The position numbers and the translations under genes were made by a program. DNA of 64,000 bases from Daedaleopsis sinensis (taxonomy: Eukaryota; Basidiomycota; Agaricomycetes; Polyporales; Polyporaceae): assembly GCA_033807695.1 (NCBI GenBank), contig CM066304.1:1736001-1800000 (forward strand), in the 5' to 3' direction. Below the pieces are notes generated by a model. It did no database searches and was not told the origin of the DNA. It was given only the letters and a program-made list of their open reading frames with translations. This document shows, piece after piece, positions 53,494 through 64,000 of the stretch. Every line of letters begins with the position of its first letter. Within the stretch, counting starts at the first letter, position 1.

Positions 53494-54064
53494 ATCCATG
53501 GTTGTATACGCGTCGGCTAAATACCTCAAGGTTATAGGTGCGCTCGGTTTAGACTTTGTGATGGCACTTTTGGGTCGAAGATAACTCTAGCTTGTACTAG
53601 AATTACAGTACTATGCAATGATGTGGGGACGGCGGTTTTCAAGCAACCATAAAATGTCTAGGGCTCGCTCTTCATCGTGACTCACTCCCAAGATCGATGT
53701 CCCCGGTGTACGTGGGTTGGACTTAAATCCCAGTGGAAAATCGATACGCGGGTGCAGCTCGAAGGACTCTCTAATACTATGAAGGGCTGAGGCAGGAGAA
53801 AGGCTACCTCAAGGCTACAGGCTCTGGCTATCTGCGCCGCCCGGGTCCGGGGCCGACGGATTCGCAACTTCACGGAGCTTCACGGTCATGTGATTAAATC
53901 ACAAGCATTCGCCGCAGCCGTGCAGAGCGTAACGCGTTGCTCGAGTTTTGAGTTTTCTCCTTCAGCGACTTTAGCCTCTTCTCTTCCAGTCTCTTCCCCT
54001 TCTCAGGCTCATCTCAGCAATATTATTCAAGTTTTGAGCTCCCTAACCACTCGCGACTCACAAG
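53494..54064. other. intergenic, no supported gene
   Basis: Between F-box copy B and the F-box-like gene at 54065. It holds the latter's presumed promoter and a pyrimidine-rich leader (53960-54010). Nothing else recognised. Confidence 0.4.
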
Positions 54065-55211
54065 ATGGCCCACTCTTTCGAGTTCTTTTCGCTGCCAGTC
54101 GAGCTCCGACATTTGATCAAGGATTCCATTGCACTCTTCGACTTACGGACGCACGTCTGCTTTTACCTCACTCATCCAGGCTGTGCGGCTCTGTACGGCT
54201 CGATATATATATATATATATATACAGGCTGTGCGGCTCTGTACGGCTCGAAGCATGTAGATGAATTCTGGAAGCTCATGTGCTGGCAAAACGGGCTCGGA
54301 AAGTTGCCGTATGATGGATACACGCTGATGTCGGACTGGCGGGAGGTCGCAATTGACTGCATTCGATCCGATGGGTTTTGCACTCATCCAGAGTGTGGAG
54401 AGTCTATCCTCGAGTATAATCGTACGTTGACATATCTATATCTAGCCATTTACGTTGACAACGCGTAAATATTCGGGACAGGACGTCGCATGCAAAAGGC
54501 GGCCGGGTATGTGCAACCATTTGAGCCATTCCCTGTGGACAAGAAGGACTGCGGAGATGCCAACTGTCATCCCCACTACATCTTTGGGCATATCGGATTT
54601 CTCGACAGTGAGGAGGTGCAGGGCTGTCCACCGGTCGACCTAGACGCGCACCTGCGCCTCGAAGCAATCCCGGGGCCTACCTCTGCGAACGACAAGGACA
54701 AAGACAGCCACGAGGGTTATCACCTGGAAGACCATCCTCTCGTTGCGCGCAGCTTCGCTACTCTGACTCCCGTACCGTCGTTATCCCTTATCAACGTATG
54801 CGGATTCGAGTCCTCCTCGCCGGAGATCGAACGCGACCTTGTCTTGACACGCGTCGTTACCGTTCTCGACGTTCTGCAACTATTACAACATGGGTAAGTA
54901 CTTGTGTCACCTTCCCCTTTACAGATGGCTTACGGAGCTACACCATTCAGCTTCGATGTCCCTCTCGACCGCAAAGATATAGATGAATTTCTGGACTACC
55001 ATGATCGTTGCATCGAAGAGAAAAATTTGGACTCAGACGAACTGTCCGATACAATATGGTGCACTCGCGATATCCTGTCGATTTGGTGAGCTTCACGCAT
55101 AGTTCACCTCAATATCAAATGTTGCTGATGAGTGTTGGCAGCCCTATTGTACGTCTGGAGGAGGAAGGGAGCTCGAGCAAGGGCCCAGCGCTGGCTTTTG
55201 ATCAACACTAG
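54065..55211 (+). pseudogene. F-box-like protein gene frameshifted by an AT-repeat insertion
   Basis: ATG at 54065 opens MAHSFEFFSLPVELRHLIKDSIALFDL, an F-box-like start common in basidiomycetes. After LTHPGCAALYGS the frame is broken by a 47 bp insertion (54203-54249 region). The following frame, KHVDEFWKLMCWQNGLGKLPYDGYTL, is in phase with the first if the insertion is removed. Further exons: about 54481-54895 (MQKAAGYVQPFEPF, CGDANCHPHYIFGH), 54928-55087 (MAYGATPFSFDVPLDRKDID) and about 55138-55211, separated by short GT-AG introns. Removal of the insertion would give a full-length protein; as read, it ends early. Polymorphic in the population is possible. Confidence 0.6.
54177..54249. repeat. 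(AT)n flanked by a 26 bp direct repeat
   Basis: A 26 bp sequence (CAGGCTGTGCGGCTCTGTAC...) occurs at 54177-54202 and again at 54224-54249, with 21 bases of alternating AT between. The net gain of 47 bp shifts the reading frame. Confidence 0.85.
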
Positions 55212-56057
55212 GCTAACATTATATTGCGTATCACATTTTTCATGCTCTATATCCTTTCCTCTCCTGTCGGACCCGCTGGTACTTATGCTCCCCGGCTCTC
55301 GCCCCATAGGACTGTTGGATTTTCGTCGAATCGCATCTCACAAGCGCAGTCATGTCTGACAGCGACCCGCTCTTGTCTCTGTTCTGACTGATGAGTGAGT
55401 AAATTCCGAATAGGAACACTTACATGGACCGATAGCGGAAACGCTCGACCAAAATTCACCGAACTTCCTTCTTCTCAGACTCTCACCCTCTTCCGCTAGG
55501 TACGGCACTACATCGATAGGCAGTAAATCGCCGAGTGAACGGGCCCTTCTGAGTGGACTAGACCCTAATACCGATGCATCAGTACGTTACTCGGCCTACA
55601 ATCCTCACATGCTTATCTGTACTTACGGGGATGCACTGTGTCGACCGCCGGCATTGGTAATCATCCCAGGCCTACGCTGCTGGTTCAGCGTGATCCCCTA
55701 ACGGCATAATTTCAGGGACCAATGGGTATCGAAGAGTATGGAGTCCAAGGTTTGTCCAAGATTTTATAAAACAAACTAGTTTACATAGTCTCACCGCATG
55801 CATAAACTCAACTGAATAAGGTAAGTTCAGCTTTTTCAGAATCTTCTGCACGGGACAAGTTGCTACTACTCACCTTCACATCAACCTCGGGCTGGAGCAG
55901 GCCGTAACCCCCCGCGAGATAGCGCTGCAGAAGCACAGTCTGAGTAATGTGCGTTGAGCGTGCGTACATACATACAAGTCTCTCAGACATATAACTGATA
56001 CGTCGCACCCCCCTCCACCTCAGCTCGAAGTCGCTCGTACCTAGGACAACAGCCAGT
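55212..56057. other. intergenic, no supported gene
   Basis: Short ORFs only. Presumed promoter region of the O-methyltransferase gene. No repeat or domain recognised. Confidence 0.4.
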
Positions 56058-58194
56058 ATGACATTCGCCACCCTCCGCACGCTCCACGCTGTGATCGGTG
56101 CTGCACTCGACGAGATGGAGCATACGTACCGTCAGAAGGCGCCGTCTCTCGACTATCCCTCGCACGACACCCCATACTACCCTTCCGCGAAGCACACACC
56201 CGAGGAGGAGCTCGCTGAGGCGCTCAAGTCGGATCCCGTGGTCGCCGCCGCGTCGATGCGTATCGTCGCCGCATGCGAACAGCTTAGCACGACGGTTCAC
56301 AAGCCGTACTTCGGCTTGAGCAAGGACATCCAGGCGGTACGTCGCATCGTCTCTCACTTCGTTCACGCAGCATTTGTCTCATGTTTCATGGTTGCTCCCT
56401 GTACAGGGTGATTTCGCGGAGTGTGTGAGGTTCCTTGAGATGGCGAACATAGTCGAGATCCTGCGCGAGGCAGGTCCAGCGGGTTTGCATGTTGGGGAGA
56501 TCCACAAGCTCGTGCTGGATCTTTGTCCGAAGGGCGAGGATGTGGCTCCTTCACCACTCAAAGTGTCGAACTTAAGTGGGTCTCTGCTGTTTTCCATATC
56601 TCCGCGTCTTCTCAGTGACCGCTTGATTCGTGTGTAGCGCATATCCTTCGTTTGCTCGCGACTGCCCATTACCTGCGTGAGGTGAAGCCGAACGTGTTCG
56701 CAAACACTCGGCGCTCGTCGTTCATGGACACGGGCAAGTCTGTAGCTGAGATCCGTAAAGCGTGAGTGCATATCCTGTCATGGTTGCATGACCCTAGTAG
56801 AGTCTGTGCTGAATGTTCATATTGCAGAAATGACCGCAACTTCAAGTATAAGGATACGGATGGCGTCGCCGCATATCTCAACATGACGTGCGTCCAAATC
56901 TCTTGGATTCTACCAATGCGATGTCGATTCTAATATGTCACCTCTCCGTTCTGCAGCGGTGACGACGTACAGAAGAACAGCAGCGGCTTGACCGATTGGG
57001 CCTTCCCGGACCTCGTTCCGTCCGGCAATTTCGGTCTCGAATTCGTCGGAGCTGTCCGTCCCGCGTCAGAGCCCTCAGAGCAAATCACGACGGCCAAGGT
57101 GAAATCCTACCATGCACCGTTGAACCTTGTCTGGAACACGACGCGCAAATATTTCGAGTGGCTCGAACTCCCGCAGAGCAATCGCCGGCTCAAACGATTC
57201 GGGCCCGCCATGATTGGGACACGCCAGTGGGAGCCGAAGGGCGGAATCCTCAAGGGTGAGTGGTCCTAGTCGCCTTTCTAGACGGTCCGACCATGAATTT
57301 TGTGTGTGCAGGATTCGATTGGAAGGATCTCCCACAGGACTCAGTGTTGGTCGACGTCGGAGGCGGAATCGGCGCGACTGCTATCGTGGTGGCCGACGCG
57401 CACCCGCACATACGCGTCGTAGTCGAGGATCGCCCGCAGGTCGTCGCCGCTGCACAAGCTGTACGCTCCCCTTTCTCGTCCATGCTCTACCGCTAGACGC
57501 GGGTTTAACGGACGTATCACGTTGCACAGGAATGGGAGCCACAATACACCCACCTCTTCGAGTCTGGGCGTATGTCCTACCGCCCGTGCGACTTCTTCGA
57601 GCCCTTCGAGCCGCTGACTATCGCCGGCGTGGGACCCGTGGCTTCCCCCGCGGTCTTCCTCGTCCGGCTTGTCATGCACAACTGGCAAGACGGCCCCGCG
57701 CGCGAGTGCGTCCTCTTTTCCGCATTCACATACGTAAATCGTAGTCTCATCGGCGCATGCTGCCCGATAGGATCCTGTCCCGCCTGCGCAAAGTGGCGAA
57801 TGCGTCTAGCAAGCTGCTGATATCCGAAATGCTCCTTCCGTATGCGTGCGCAGACGACAATGACAGCACGTCGGGCGACGGCGCGGACAAGATCCAGACG
57901 GCGTTCCCGTTCGTTGGCGCCGAGACGGGTCTCCTGCCCAACCTGGGAGTCGCGAACATTCACGGGTACCTCGTCGACATCTCGGTGCGTCTCCACATTG
58001 AATTGCTTCAGTCACGTTCGCTATGAGCTGATGATTGTGGAATTGTGTACGCGCAGATGATGGCTACGTTCGACACGAAGGTGCGCACACCCGACGAGAT
58101 GAGTGCGCTCGCGCTGTCGGCTGGTTGGAAGGTCATGGAGATTCGGCGCGAGACCGGATCGCTGTGGGCTTACGCAGCGGCGGTTCCGGTCTGA
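56058..58194 (+). CDS. SAM-dependent O-methyltransferase, nine exons, 535 residues
   Basis: Small-molecule O-methyltransferase of the plant-like (COMT) type, common in fungal secondary metabolism. Exons: 56058-56336, 56407-56575, 56638-56761, 56828-56887, 56957-57255, 57312-57460, 57530-57705, 57771-57984 and 58057-58194; all junctions keep phase and the total is 536 codons. The N-terminal part (EMANIVEILREAGPAGLHVGEI, HILRLLATAHYLREV) is the winged-helix dimerisation domain. The SAM-binding motif is VLVDVGGGIGATAIVVADAH. VMHNWQDGPARE carries the His at the place of the catalytic base (LHDW in the family), and KLLISEMLLP follows. Substrate unknown. Adjacent genes are zinc-finger proteins, not an obvious metabolite cluster, though a P450 fragment lies 5 kb away. 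Confidence 0.88.
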
Positions 58195-58749
58195 GATCGC
58201 TTTGACCGTACAGTGCGTGACATCCGGTCACGGTGCGTTGAAGAAAGTGTAAAGGGAACGAATGTACAACCTCGTTAACAGTGTAACATAACCATCATCT
58301 CCCTCTGAAGAATAAAGAATCTACTCGAGGAGCTCTCCGTCATCAAAGCTGACTTCTGCCTACACTTGTACGTCAGAATGAGTGCGAAGAGGTCTGCCGT
58401 TCCTTGACCTTTCTCCGAGATACCCGGACGGAGAATCTATCCTTGAACTTACGCGCGTTCAACATGGAAGATGGAAGAGCTGCGCCTGGCTGGTCTTCGT
58501 TGCGGTATGTTATAACTTGGAGGCTTTCTAGATGCGACATGTAATACACTAAGAGCGTAAAGCGCGAGAGGTACGCAGCGAAGTCGATACAGCGTGGGGA
58601 AGAACCCTCGGTGAGAGGTAGGTTACAAACGATATCGAGACATGCCATTCGCGCTACATCAAATAGTGAATTCGAAGCTAATACACTAGCTACTGAGAGC
58701 TTGGGCCTGTGTCGTTGGGAAACACGCCCATCGCACGACTCATTGCCGC
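58195..58749. other. intergenic between convergent genes
   Basis: 3' flanks of the O-methyltransferase (plus) and the zinc-finger gene (minus). AATAAAG at about 58310 may serve as poly(A) signal of the former. Nothing else seen. Confidence 0.4.
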
Positions 58750-60221
58750 CTACATCGCTTCCTCCTTCCTCGTTGTCGATGGGCTCCCTTCCTCATTCTC
58801 CGTCCCCTTCCGCGCCTTCTCAACAGGCTTCCTCGTACCCCGTACGCTCGCCTCCGCTTTCTTCGCCTTCCGCCCTGTCAGCTTGTTCCCAATCAACCAC
58901 GCGCCGTTCTCGTCCCCAAAGCACCGCCCGACGTTCCGCTTTAGGTGGCGCCGGAGCACGTCCTTGCGGCTGTTCTGCGTCCCGCATCCCCCGACCATCA
59001 GCTGCCCTTCGTACCGGCGCGGTACTTCGGCTAGGACGTGCGGGGGGATGTCCGGGCGCGTGCGCGCGATCGTGAGCGGGATACCGCAGCAGATCCACGC
59101 TGTCGGCGGGGACTCGTGCACGGAGCGGATATGTCGCGTCAGGTCAAGCGCGCGGCTGAAGGTGGGCGAGTACCCGGTGCAGTGGGGACAGATGTGCCGG
59201 GAGGACTGGGATGCCGTCGGGGACGAGAGGGGGTCCGGTGCAAGTGAAGGTGAAGTCCGGGAGCCGGACATGGAGCCGCTCCCTGAGGAGGATGGAAAGG
59301 CGGGCGAGGTGGAAGGCGGTGGGGAGGGAGAGGATCCGGTGTTTCCTGAGGAGGATGAAGATGAAGATGAGAATGACCCCCCGCGGGATTCACGCGAAGA
59401 CATGGACCATAACGGGGGTGAACCAGAAAAGGCGGTGACGGTGTATGGTGAATCACGTTGCCTGGATGGGCGAGCGCGAGTTGGCGTGTACGATGTGAGA
59501 CGAAGCTTGATCTGGGGCGATGTCTCGAGCACACAGCCTGGCGCTGAGAAACGACCACATTCACTGAGCGAATTCATCGTGCTAGATCTCGAATATTGCT
59601 GTTCGGAGGGATGCTGTGAGGATGCGGGCTTGACACTGACATCCATTCCCAGTGGCGCCGACAAGTTCTTGACTGGCTGCGACAATAGAGAGGCGTGACT
59701 TGCCTGCGAACCAGACAGTATAACCGAGTCGGCGTGTAGGCCTGTCGCGGTGGATCTCTGTTGAAAAGGAGCACCGGACGCCCGAGGGACGTGCGTGTAA
59801 GCGGGGGCAGGTGCAGCTAGTAGATCACCATAAGAGAGAGCGAGTGATGGGTGGGGAGTGTCGAAATGAGAGGGTCGGACAGGGATGTGTGGGTGCGAGA
59901 TCAGGAATTGAAGATCGGCCAAGCTATACAAAGAGTCAGAAATCTCGACATAAGCGACTGTGAGACTCAGAGAGGCACGTACAGGGTGACGTCATTGTAA
60001 TCAACCACATCGAATGGGTGGCCGAAGGTTGTAGGAGGAGATTGACCAGATAAATGGCCCTGTGCAGCCAAAATCTCGTCGGAGATCAATGTCGCACACC
60101 ACTCTTCTGGAATATTGAGGTAGGGGTAGGCGAACGCGTCAAGCTCAAGCGTAGGGCACTTGCTATCGGTGTGGTCATAACACCACGACCCTGGGGTCAT
60201 GGAGGAGTATAGCTCAGACAT
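58750..60221 (-). CDS. zinc-finger protein 1 (degenerate C2H2), two exons, 470 residues
   Basis: Exon 1 is 59983-60221 (MSELYSSMTPGSWCYDH), exon 2 58750-59923, with a GTACGT...TAG intron between and matched phase. Most of the protein is Ser/Pro-rich and probably disordered. Near the C-terminus is a C2H2 finger (CPHCTGYSPTFSRALDLTRHIRSVH), then WICCGIPL and a second, spaced Cys/His unit (VGGCGTQNSRKDVLRRHLKRN), followed by a Lys/Arg-rich tail that could be a nuclear signal. Likely a DNA-binding regulator, but this is inference from the finger alone. The neighbouring gene at 61156-62188 is a paralog with the same two-exon plan. Confidence 0.75.
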
Positions 60222-61155
60222 TGCGTCGGGGAAGATGGTGACGAGAGTCGATGAGCAGAGTGTACGGCGGGTACGATGGTGGCCCGGGAACCTGATCGCA
60301 AGGTACTTATGCAGACGACTTCCGAGTCGTCTCCCAATGTTTACTTCCTGATGAAGCACAATGCATCCCCGTTATGCAACGTGTACAGTGAGCGTGCAGA
60401 ACCTTGCCAGTATAAGACAAATGTTCCGCATGCACATAGAGGAGTTTCGAGGGGCGTGGGGGTAGAGGATAAAGCAAACATCAGGGGATATAAGCGAATC
60501 GAATTCCCGAGTGGCACAATGCGATCCGCCCGTCCTTCCGGGGCTCGGCTCGAGCGTGCAGATTGGCCATGACATGGACAGCTGAGCGGGGCAGGCACAC
60601 ATACTGCAATACCGGATTCAGATCCCCATCGGAGCCTGATGAGCCTGTAGCAGTAACTTGTAAGTACAAGTAGTACAACAAAGCATGCTGCAAGCCGGGG
60701 ATCATCATGTTCACCGTGAATTCCTCCTCCTTCAAATTGTGTATGAGGTCGTGCTTGCAGACCAAGGCGATTATACCCTAGCCTGAGCTGGAACAGGCAT
60801 CCTAGGGGTTCTGAGATGTTAGCGAGCAGAGTAACACTGAGATGATATCGAGAATGTAGTAGGGGGACCTGACAACGGTCGGAGTCCAACTCACAAAATA
60901 TAAATTCGGCCACGGGCGTCTGTATGATTATTAAACCAGGTTTGTATCCGGCGCTTGATACAGATTTGCAGCCCCTCCTCTTCAAACCGTCAACGCGTCA
61001 ACCCGCGAGAGTGACACTGGGTGGAAGTGTGCCTCGTTGTGCGACTAGTATATCGGGCATGAATACCGTTTGTGTAGTATTAAAGTTACAGTATTGGTTG
61101 CGAACGACCAACGTACATGCAGATTTTAGTAGTCCTTGCACCGGTCACCATCCAC
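60222..61155. other. intergenic between tandem zinc-finger genes
   Basis: Presumed promoter of zinc-finger gene 1 and terminator of gene 2. A minus-strand 214-codon ORF (60341-60985) has no recognisable motif and an unlikely composition for this genome, so I leave it out. A TATA-like CTTATATCCCC occurs on the minus strand near 60490. Confidence 0.4.
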
Positions 61156-62188
61156 TCATTGATTCCCGGGGTGCCAGCTCCCGTACGAGTCCCCGACGCA
61201 CCCGAATTGCGCGAGATGCCGCCTGTAGCTGTCCCGGCGATTGAACGTCGCGTTCGCGCAGCCCCCCACCATCGCCCGTCCATTGTACCACCCGCGCCGC
61301 TCGGCAGAGATCGCGCCTGATGACATCCCGTACCTGCCGCACGCGAGCTCGAGCGGGATTCCGCAGCAGGTGTATAGCGGCTCTTCGGAGTGGTGCGTGG
61401 AGCGCTGGTGTCGGGCGAGCTCTTGCTGGCGACCGAAGTCGCTCAGGCATTGCGAGCACCGAAAGCGATCTCGGCCTGGAGTAGCGGGCAAAGCCCTAGC
61501 TTGGCCTGGGGCGTGCTCTACCGCTGTACTCGGATGCACATGCTCGCCGGGCTGCGGGTGCAAGCTTGAAGAGCTGGGCTGGCCGCTGAGGAAATTCGCG
61601 AGGGACGTCGCGGCGAACGTTGGAGGAGCGTGAACGTTATGCGGAGAGCTTGCGGCTCGGGGTTGAGTCAGTGATGCTGGTGCAGCACGAAGGCTTGGAG
61701 CAGAGAAGACGTGCTGACGATGTGGCAAAGAGACCGGCTGTGCAGTCTGCGGGGCGGAAGATGACCCTGTGAGGAGGTGTCCGGGCGCAGTCGGGGGAGT
61801 GTATGACATGGACATGGGAGTCGTCGGACTGGGAGAGCCATCTTGATAATAGTGAGGCAGTAGGTCTTCGAGTACGCTCTGAGAGCCACATCGAGCACTG
61901 CGAGTTCAAGTCAACACAAGTATATGTGAAGCGGCGGCCGTTATGGCATGCATACTTCATATTAGCGGCTCCCAGCGAAAGCGGCCCATACTCCGCCGGA
62001 TTAGTCTCCCTAAACCAGGATTCGGACTGCCAACCGTTCAACAAATCTTGAGCGTATTCGTTGTGATGAAGTCGATCGACCTGCGTCTCCAGCCCTAGGT
62101 GATCGGGACGGGGTTCAACCTCTTGAGAACCGGAGTGCGATGACGCGTCGGCGACGGGAGAGTAAGGATGGAATCGGGTTCCGCGCAT
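61156..62188 (-). CDS. zinc-finger protein 2 (degenerate C2H2), two exons, 324 residues
   Basis: Exon 1 61956-62188 (MRGTRFHPYSPVADASSHSG), exon 2 61156-61897, joined across a 58 bp GTATGC...CAG intron; together 325 codons with stop. Ser/Pro/Ala-rich middle, then a C2H2 finger (CSQCLSDFGRQQELARHQRSTHH), YTCCGIPLE and MVGGCANATFNRRDSYRRHLAQFG. The arrangement finger, CCGIPL, VGGC, RRHL is shared with protein 1, so the two are tandem duplicates, although their N-termini differ strongly. It ends soon after the last unit, without the basic tail of protein 1. Confidence 0.75.
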
Positions 62189-63085
62189 TCTAGGGGAAGC
62201 AATGGGGAGAGTGGCGAGCTGCCTGAGGTGCGGTGTGGGTCGTTGTGTAGCACGATGAGTTATCAAGCAGCGTATTTATACTACACACGACGCACCGACT
62301 AGGAAACAGCACCTGCGAGAGGCGGACAATGCAAGTGCCATCCGTTTTTCTAGTGGGTGGCAAGGCGAGCGAAGCTGTACGTCGGCATTTGACACTAGGA
62401 GGGTCGTGAGTGGCGAACGCCGCCAGGGGTGAGTGCATCACGGATTGGTTGTATGTTCGTGCTTGTCATTCGCACTCCGACGCGTCCAAGTGGCCTGCAG
62501 TGCGGTCGGGGCCAGGACATGGTGGCGACGGGGCTGGCTAAGCTCCATATGTTACTGCAATGAGTGGCACAGGCGGTGGCACTACTTACGGTTATCAAGG
62601 ACACCCAAACGCAACTCCGCAGCATCGTGCCGACCTAGTAAGTTGATCAGTAGTGTCACAAAGGTTGCTGGACTCGTGCAGAGGCACAGGTACTATGGGC
62701 AGCGGGCAGCGTAGTTCCGCGAGTTGCGTGGACTTGAAACCTGGTATTTCGTTCGCCCCAAGTGGTAACTTCCGCCACCGAGAGATGCAAAGGTAGTAGT
62801 AGAGGATTCTCCTGTTCAAAAGTCTATCGAGTGTGAGTATCTAAGTGGCACCCAACCACTTGCTTGAAAGGTCATGCATCGTGCCCGATGATGTCGTTAG
62901 TAGTAGAGAACTGCAGCGAGGAAGACGCTGGTGTAAAATTCTATGAAGCCTGCAAGGCTGAACTACAGAGCGAAGCTGAAGCGCATCCCGAGTTATTGTA
63001 CAAGCGAAACCTTCAGATTGAGCTCCGGTTTTAGGCTCTTGGTGAGTCTCGAATGAATGGTGATGTTGAAAAAATATATACGCAC
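62189..63085. other. no supported gene; possibly decayed P450 sequence
   Basis: Downstream of the two P450 exons on the minus strand no further P450 exon (oxygen-binding helix, ExxR, heme-Cys loop) could be found. The part nearer 62189 is the promoter side of zinc-finger gene 2. Confidence 0.4.
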
Positions 63086-63374
63086 CCCTAAAAAGCCTTT
63101 GAGCTTGGTCACAGGACCGTAAGTCTCACGGATGTGGTCGATAAAATTCCAATGTCCCTGTGACTGAAGCTGGGGCATATTGCCTAAAATCGAGCACGTT
63201 AGTCAGAACAGTTGCGGGGATGCACGCGATCTAGCGCTTGCCTGTGAGGAACGACACCGGCGGAGGATCAGGGATGTTGTCAAGAGGCGATCGTACGAAG
63301 TAGTTTCGTACCAGCCTCCAAAGGAAGTATACAGCGACAGCAGTCGCCACATAGTAGACAGAGGGGGATGTCAT
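63086..63374 (-). pseudogene. cytochrome P450, first two exons only
   Basis: Exon 1 (63242-63374) encodes an N-terminal membrane anchor (MTSPSVYYVATAVAVYFLWRL) and the Pro-rich hinge SPLDNIPDPPPVSFLTG. Exon 2 (63086-63183) continues NMPQLQSQGHWNFIDHIRETYGPVTKLKGFLG, as at the start of basidiomycete P450s of the CYP5144-like kind. The first intron (63184-63241) has a GC donor (GCAAGC) and a good branch-like CTGACTAAC. After the second donor (GTGCGT) no further exon with the I-helix, ExxR or heme-binding Cys is found before the zinc-finger gene, so the gene looks truncated. Confidence 0.65.
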
Positions 63375-64000
63375 GTTCGTATGCTGCGCTGACTGCCGTG
63401 ATAGAAGTGGCCGCGTATACGAGCGTGTTAACTATACCCTACGAACCTTCCCAGTTTTAAGAACTGCTATCTGTGGTCGGTACCTGGAATTCATCTCTGG
63501 CAGTACATAGCCAGTGGCGTCGGCATTAGTATATATGGCGGCATGTGCTAAGTACATACCGCGGTTCGCTGGTGTAGGCGCTGTTTGAAGCTTCCGAATG
63601 AATAAAAGTGCATGACTACCAGGGTTTGTCCCTGCGGGAGAAGAAATCCAAGCTTACGAGCAATACGACCGCGAAGTCGGATCCGAGGTTCGGCTGCAAA
63701 AATATTCCGCGGTCGTTACATACGGTCGGTAGACTTTGAAGATCTCATCCGGCGCGTGAGCTGATAAGCCTGCCAAGTCGTCGCTGGCCCGCGCGCCGCG
63801 TCTGTTATTGATAGGCAGTCAGTACTCAGTAGTACTCAGTACTACTACTTACTAGTAGTCAGTAGAAGTAATCACGCCGTACTGAAGAGAGACCATACAT
63901 ACCAGGCAGTCAAAGGTGACCGGTGACCGATGATAAGCAACAAGTAAGTACTGCAGTGACTGTAGGCCCACAGAGGCCCATAGCGTCATGGTGGCCGGGT
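63375..64000. other. no supported gene
   Basis: Upstream of the P450 fragment. Contains short AGTACTCAGTAGTACT-type repeats around 63815-63870. Nothing else recognised. Confidence 0.4.

Noticed and set aside
60341..60985. 214-codon minus-strand ORF
   Set aside because: No motif, odd composition and no family resemblance; located in the intergenic region between the two zinc-finger genes.

Overview
The window looks like a gene-poor, transposon-rich stretch of a basidiomycete (probably agaricomycete) genome. The evidence is many 45-60 bp GT-AG introns, a CACTA-like transposase of the type common in mushrooms, a Tad1-like LINE, Copia elements and a chromovirus, plus F-box, cytochrome P450, O-methyltransferase and tubulin cofactor B genes of fungal character. 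There are no operons or bacterial signals.

Layout. 1-2637: a multi-exon CACTA-like transposase on the minus strand, running off the left edge. 3.9 kb: a tRNA-like sequence. 5.4-6.0 kb: an unrecognised ORF. About 6.4-36.75 kb: one Tad1-like LINE (ORF1 and ORF2) split into three pieces by two LTR elements. The first is an 11.0 kb non-autonomous LTR element (12673-23684, minus) with 1264 bp LTRs and a minisatellite-rich interior, which itself carries an intact Copia element (16016-21793, plus). The second is a 10.2 kb Ty3/Gypsy chromovirus (25898-36095, minus) with an additional ORF downstream of pol. Both insertions have exact target-site duplications, and removing them restores a continuous LINE ORF2 of 1695 codons including the stop.

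37.0-39.2 kb is a small island of housekeeping genes: tubulin-folding cofactor B (minus) and a mitochondrial-type hotdog thioesterase (plus), transcribed divergently. 39.6-53.5 kb holds two related F-box genes. The first is a decayed copy. The second is cut by three separate insertions: a degenerate Copia (42034-48028, itself containing a 1.13 kb TRIM-like element), a 1.8 kb TIR element and a 2.3 kb hAT-like element. When these are removed the reading frame is again continuous (556 codons from the ATG at 41657).

54.0-64.0 kb is more gene-like: a second type of F-box-like gene broken by a 47 bp AT-repeat insertion, a nine-exon SAM-dependent O-methyltransferase, two tandem paralogous zinc-finger proteins, and the first two exons of a cytochrome P450 that appears truncated.

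The main message is layered transposition: at least seven elements, nested up to three deep, with most boundaries readable to the base. The most unusual items are the coding-less LTR element built around a minisatellite, the extra ORF of the chromovirus, and the F-box gene hit three times without other damage. All calls come from reading the sequence; no database search was possible.
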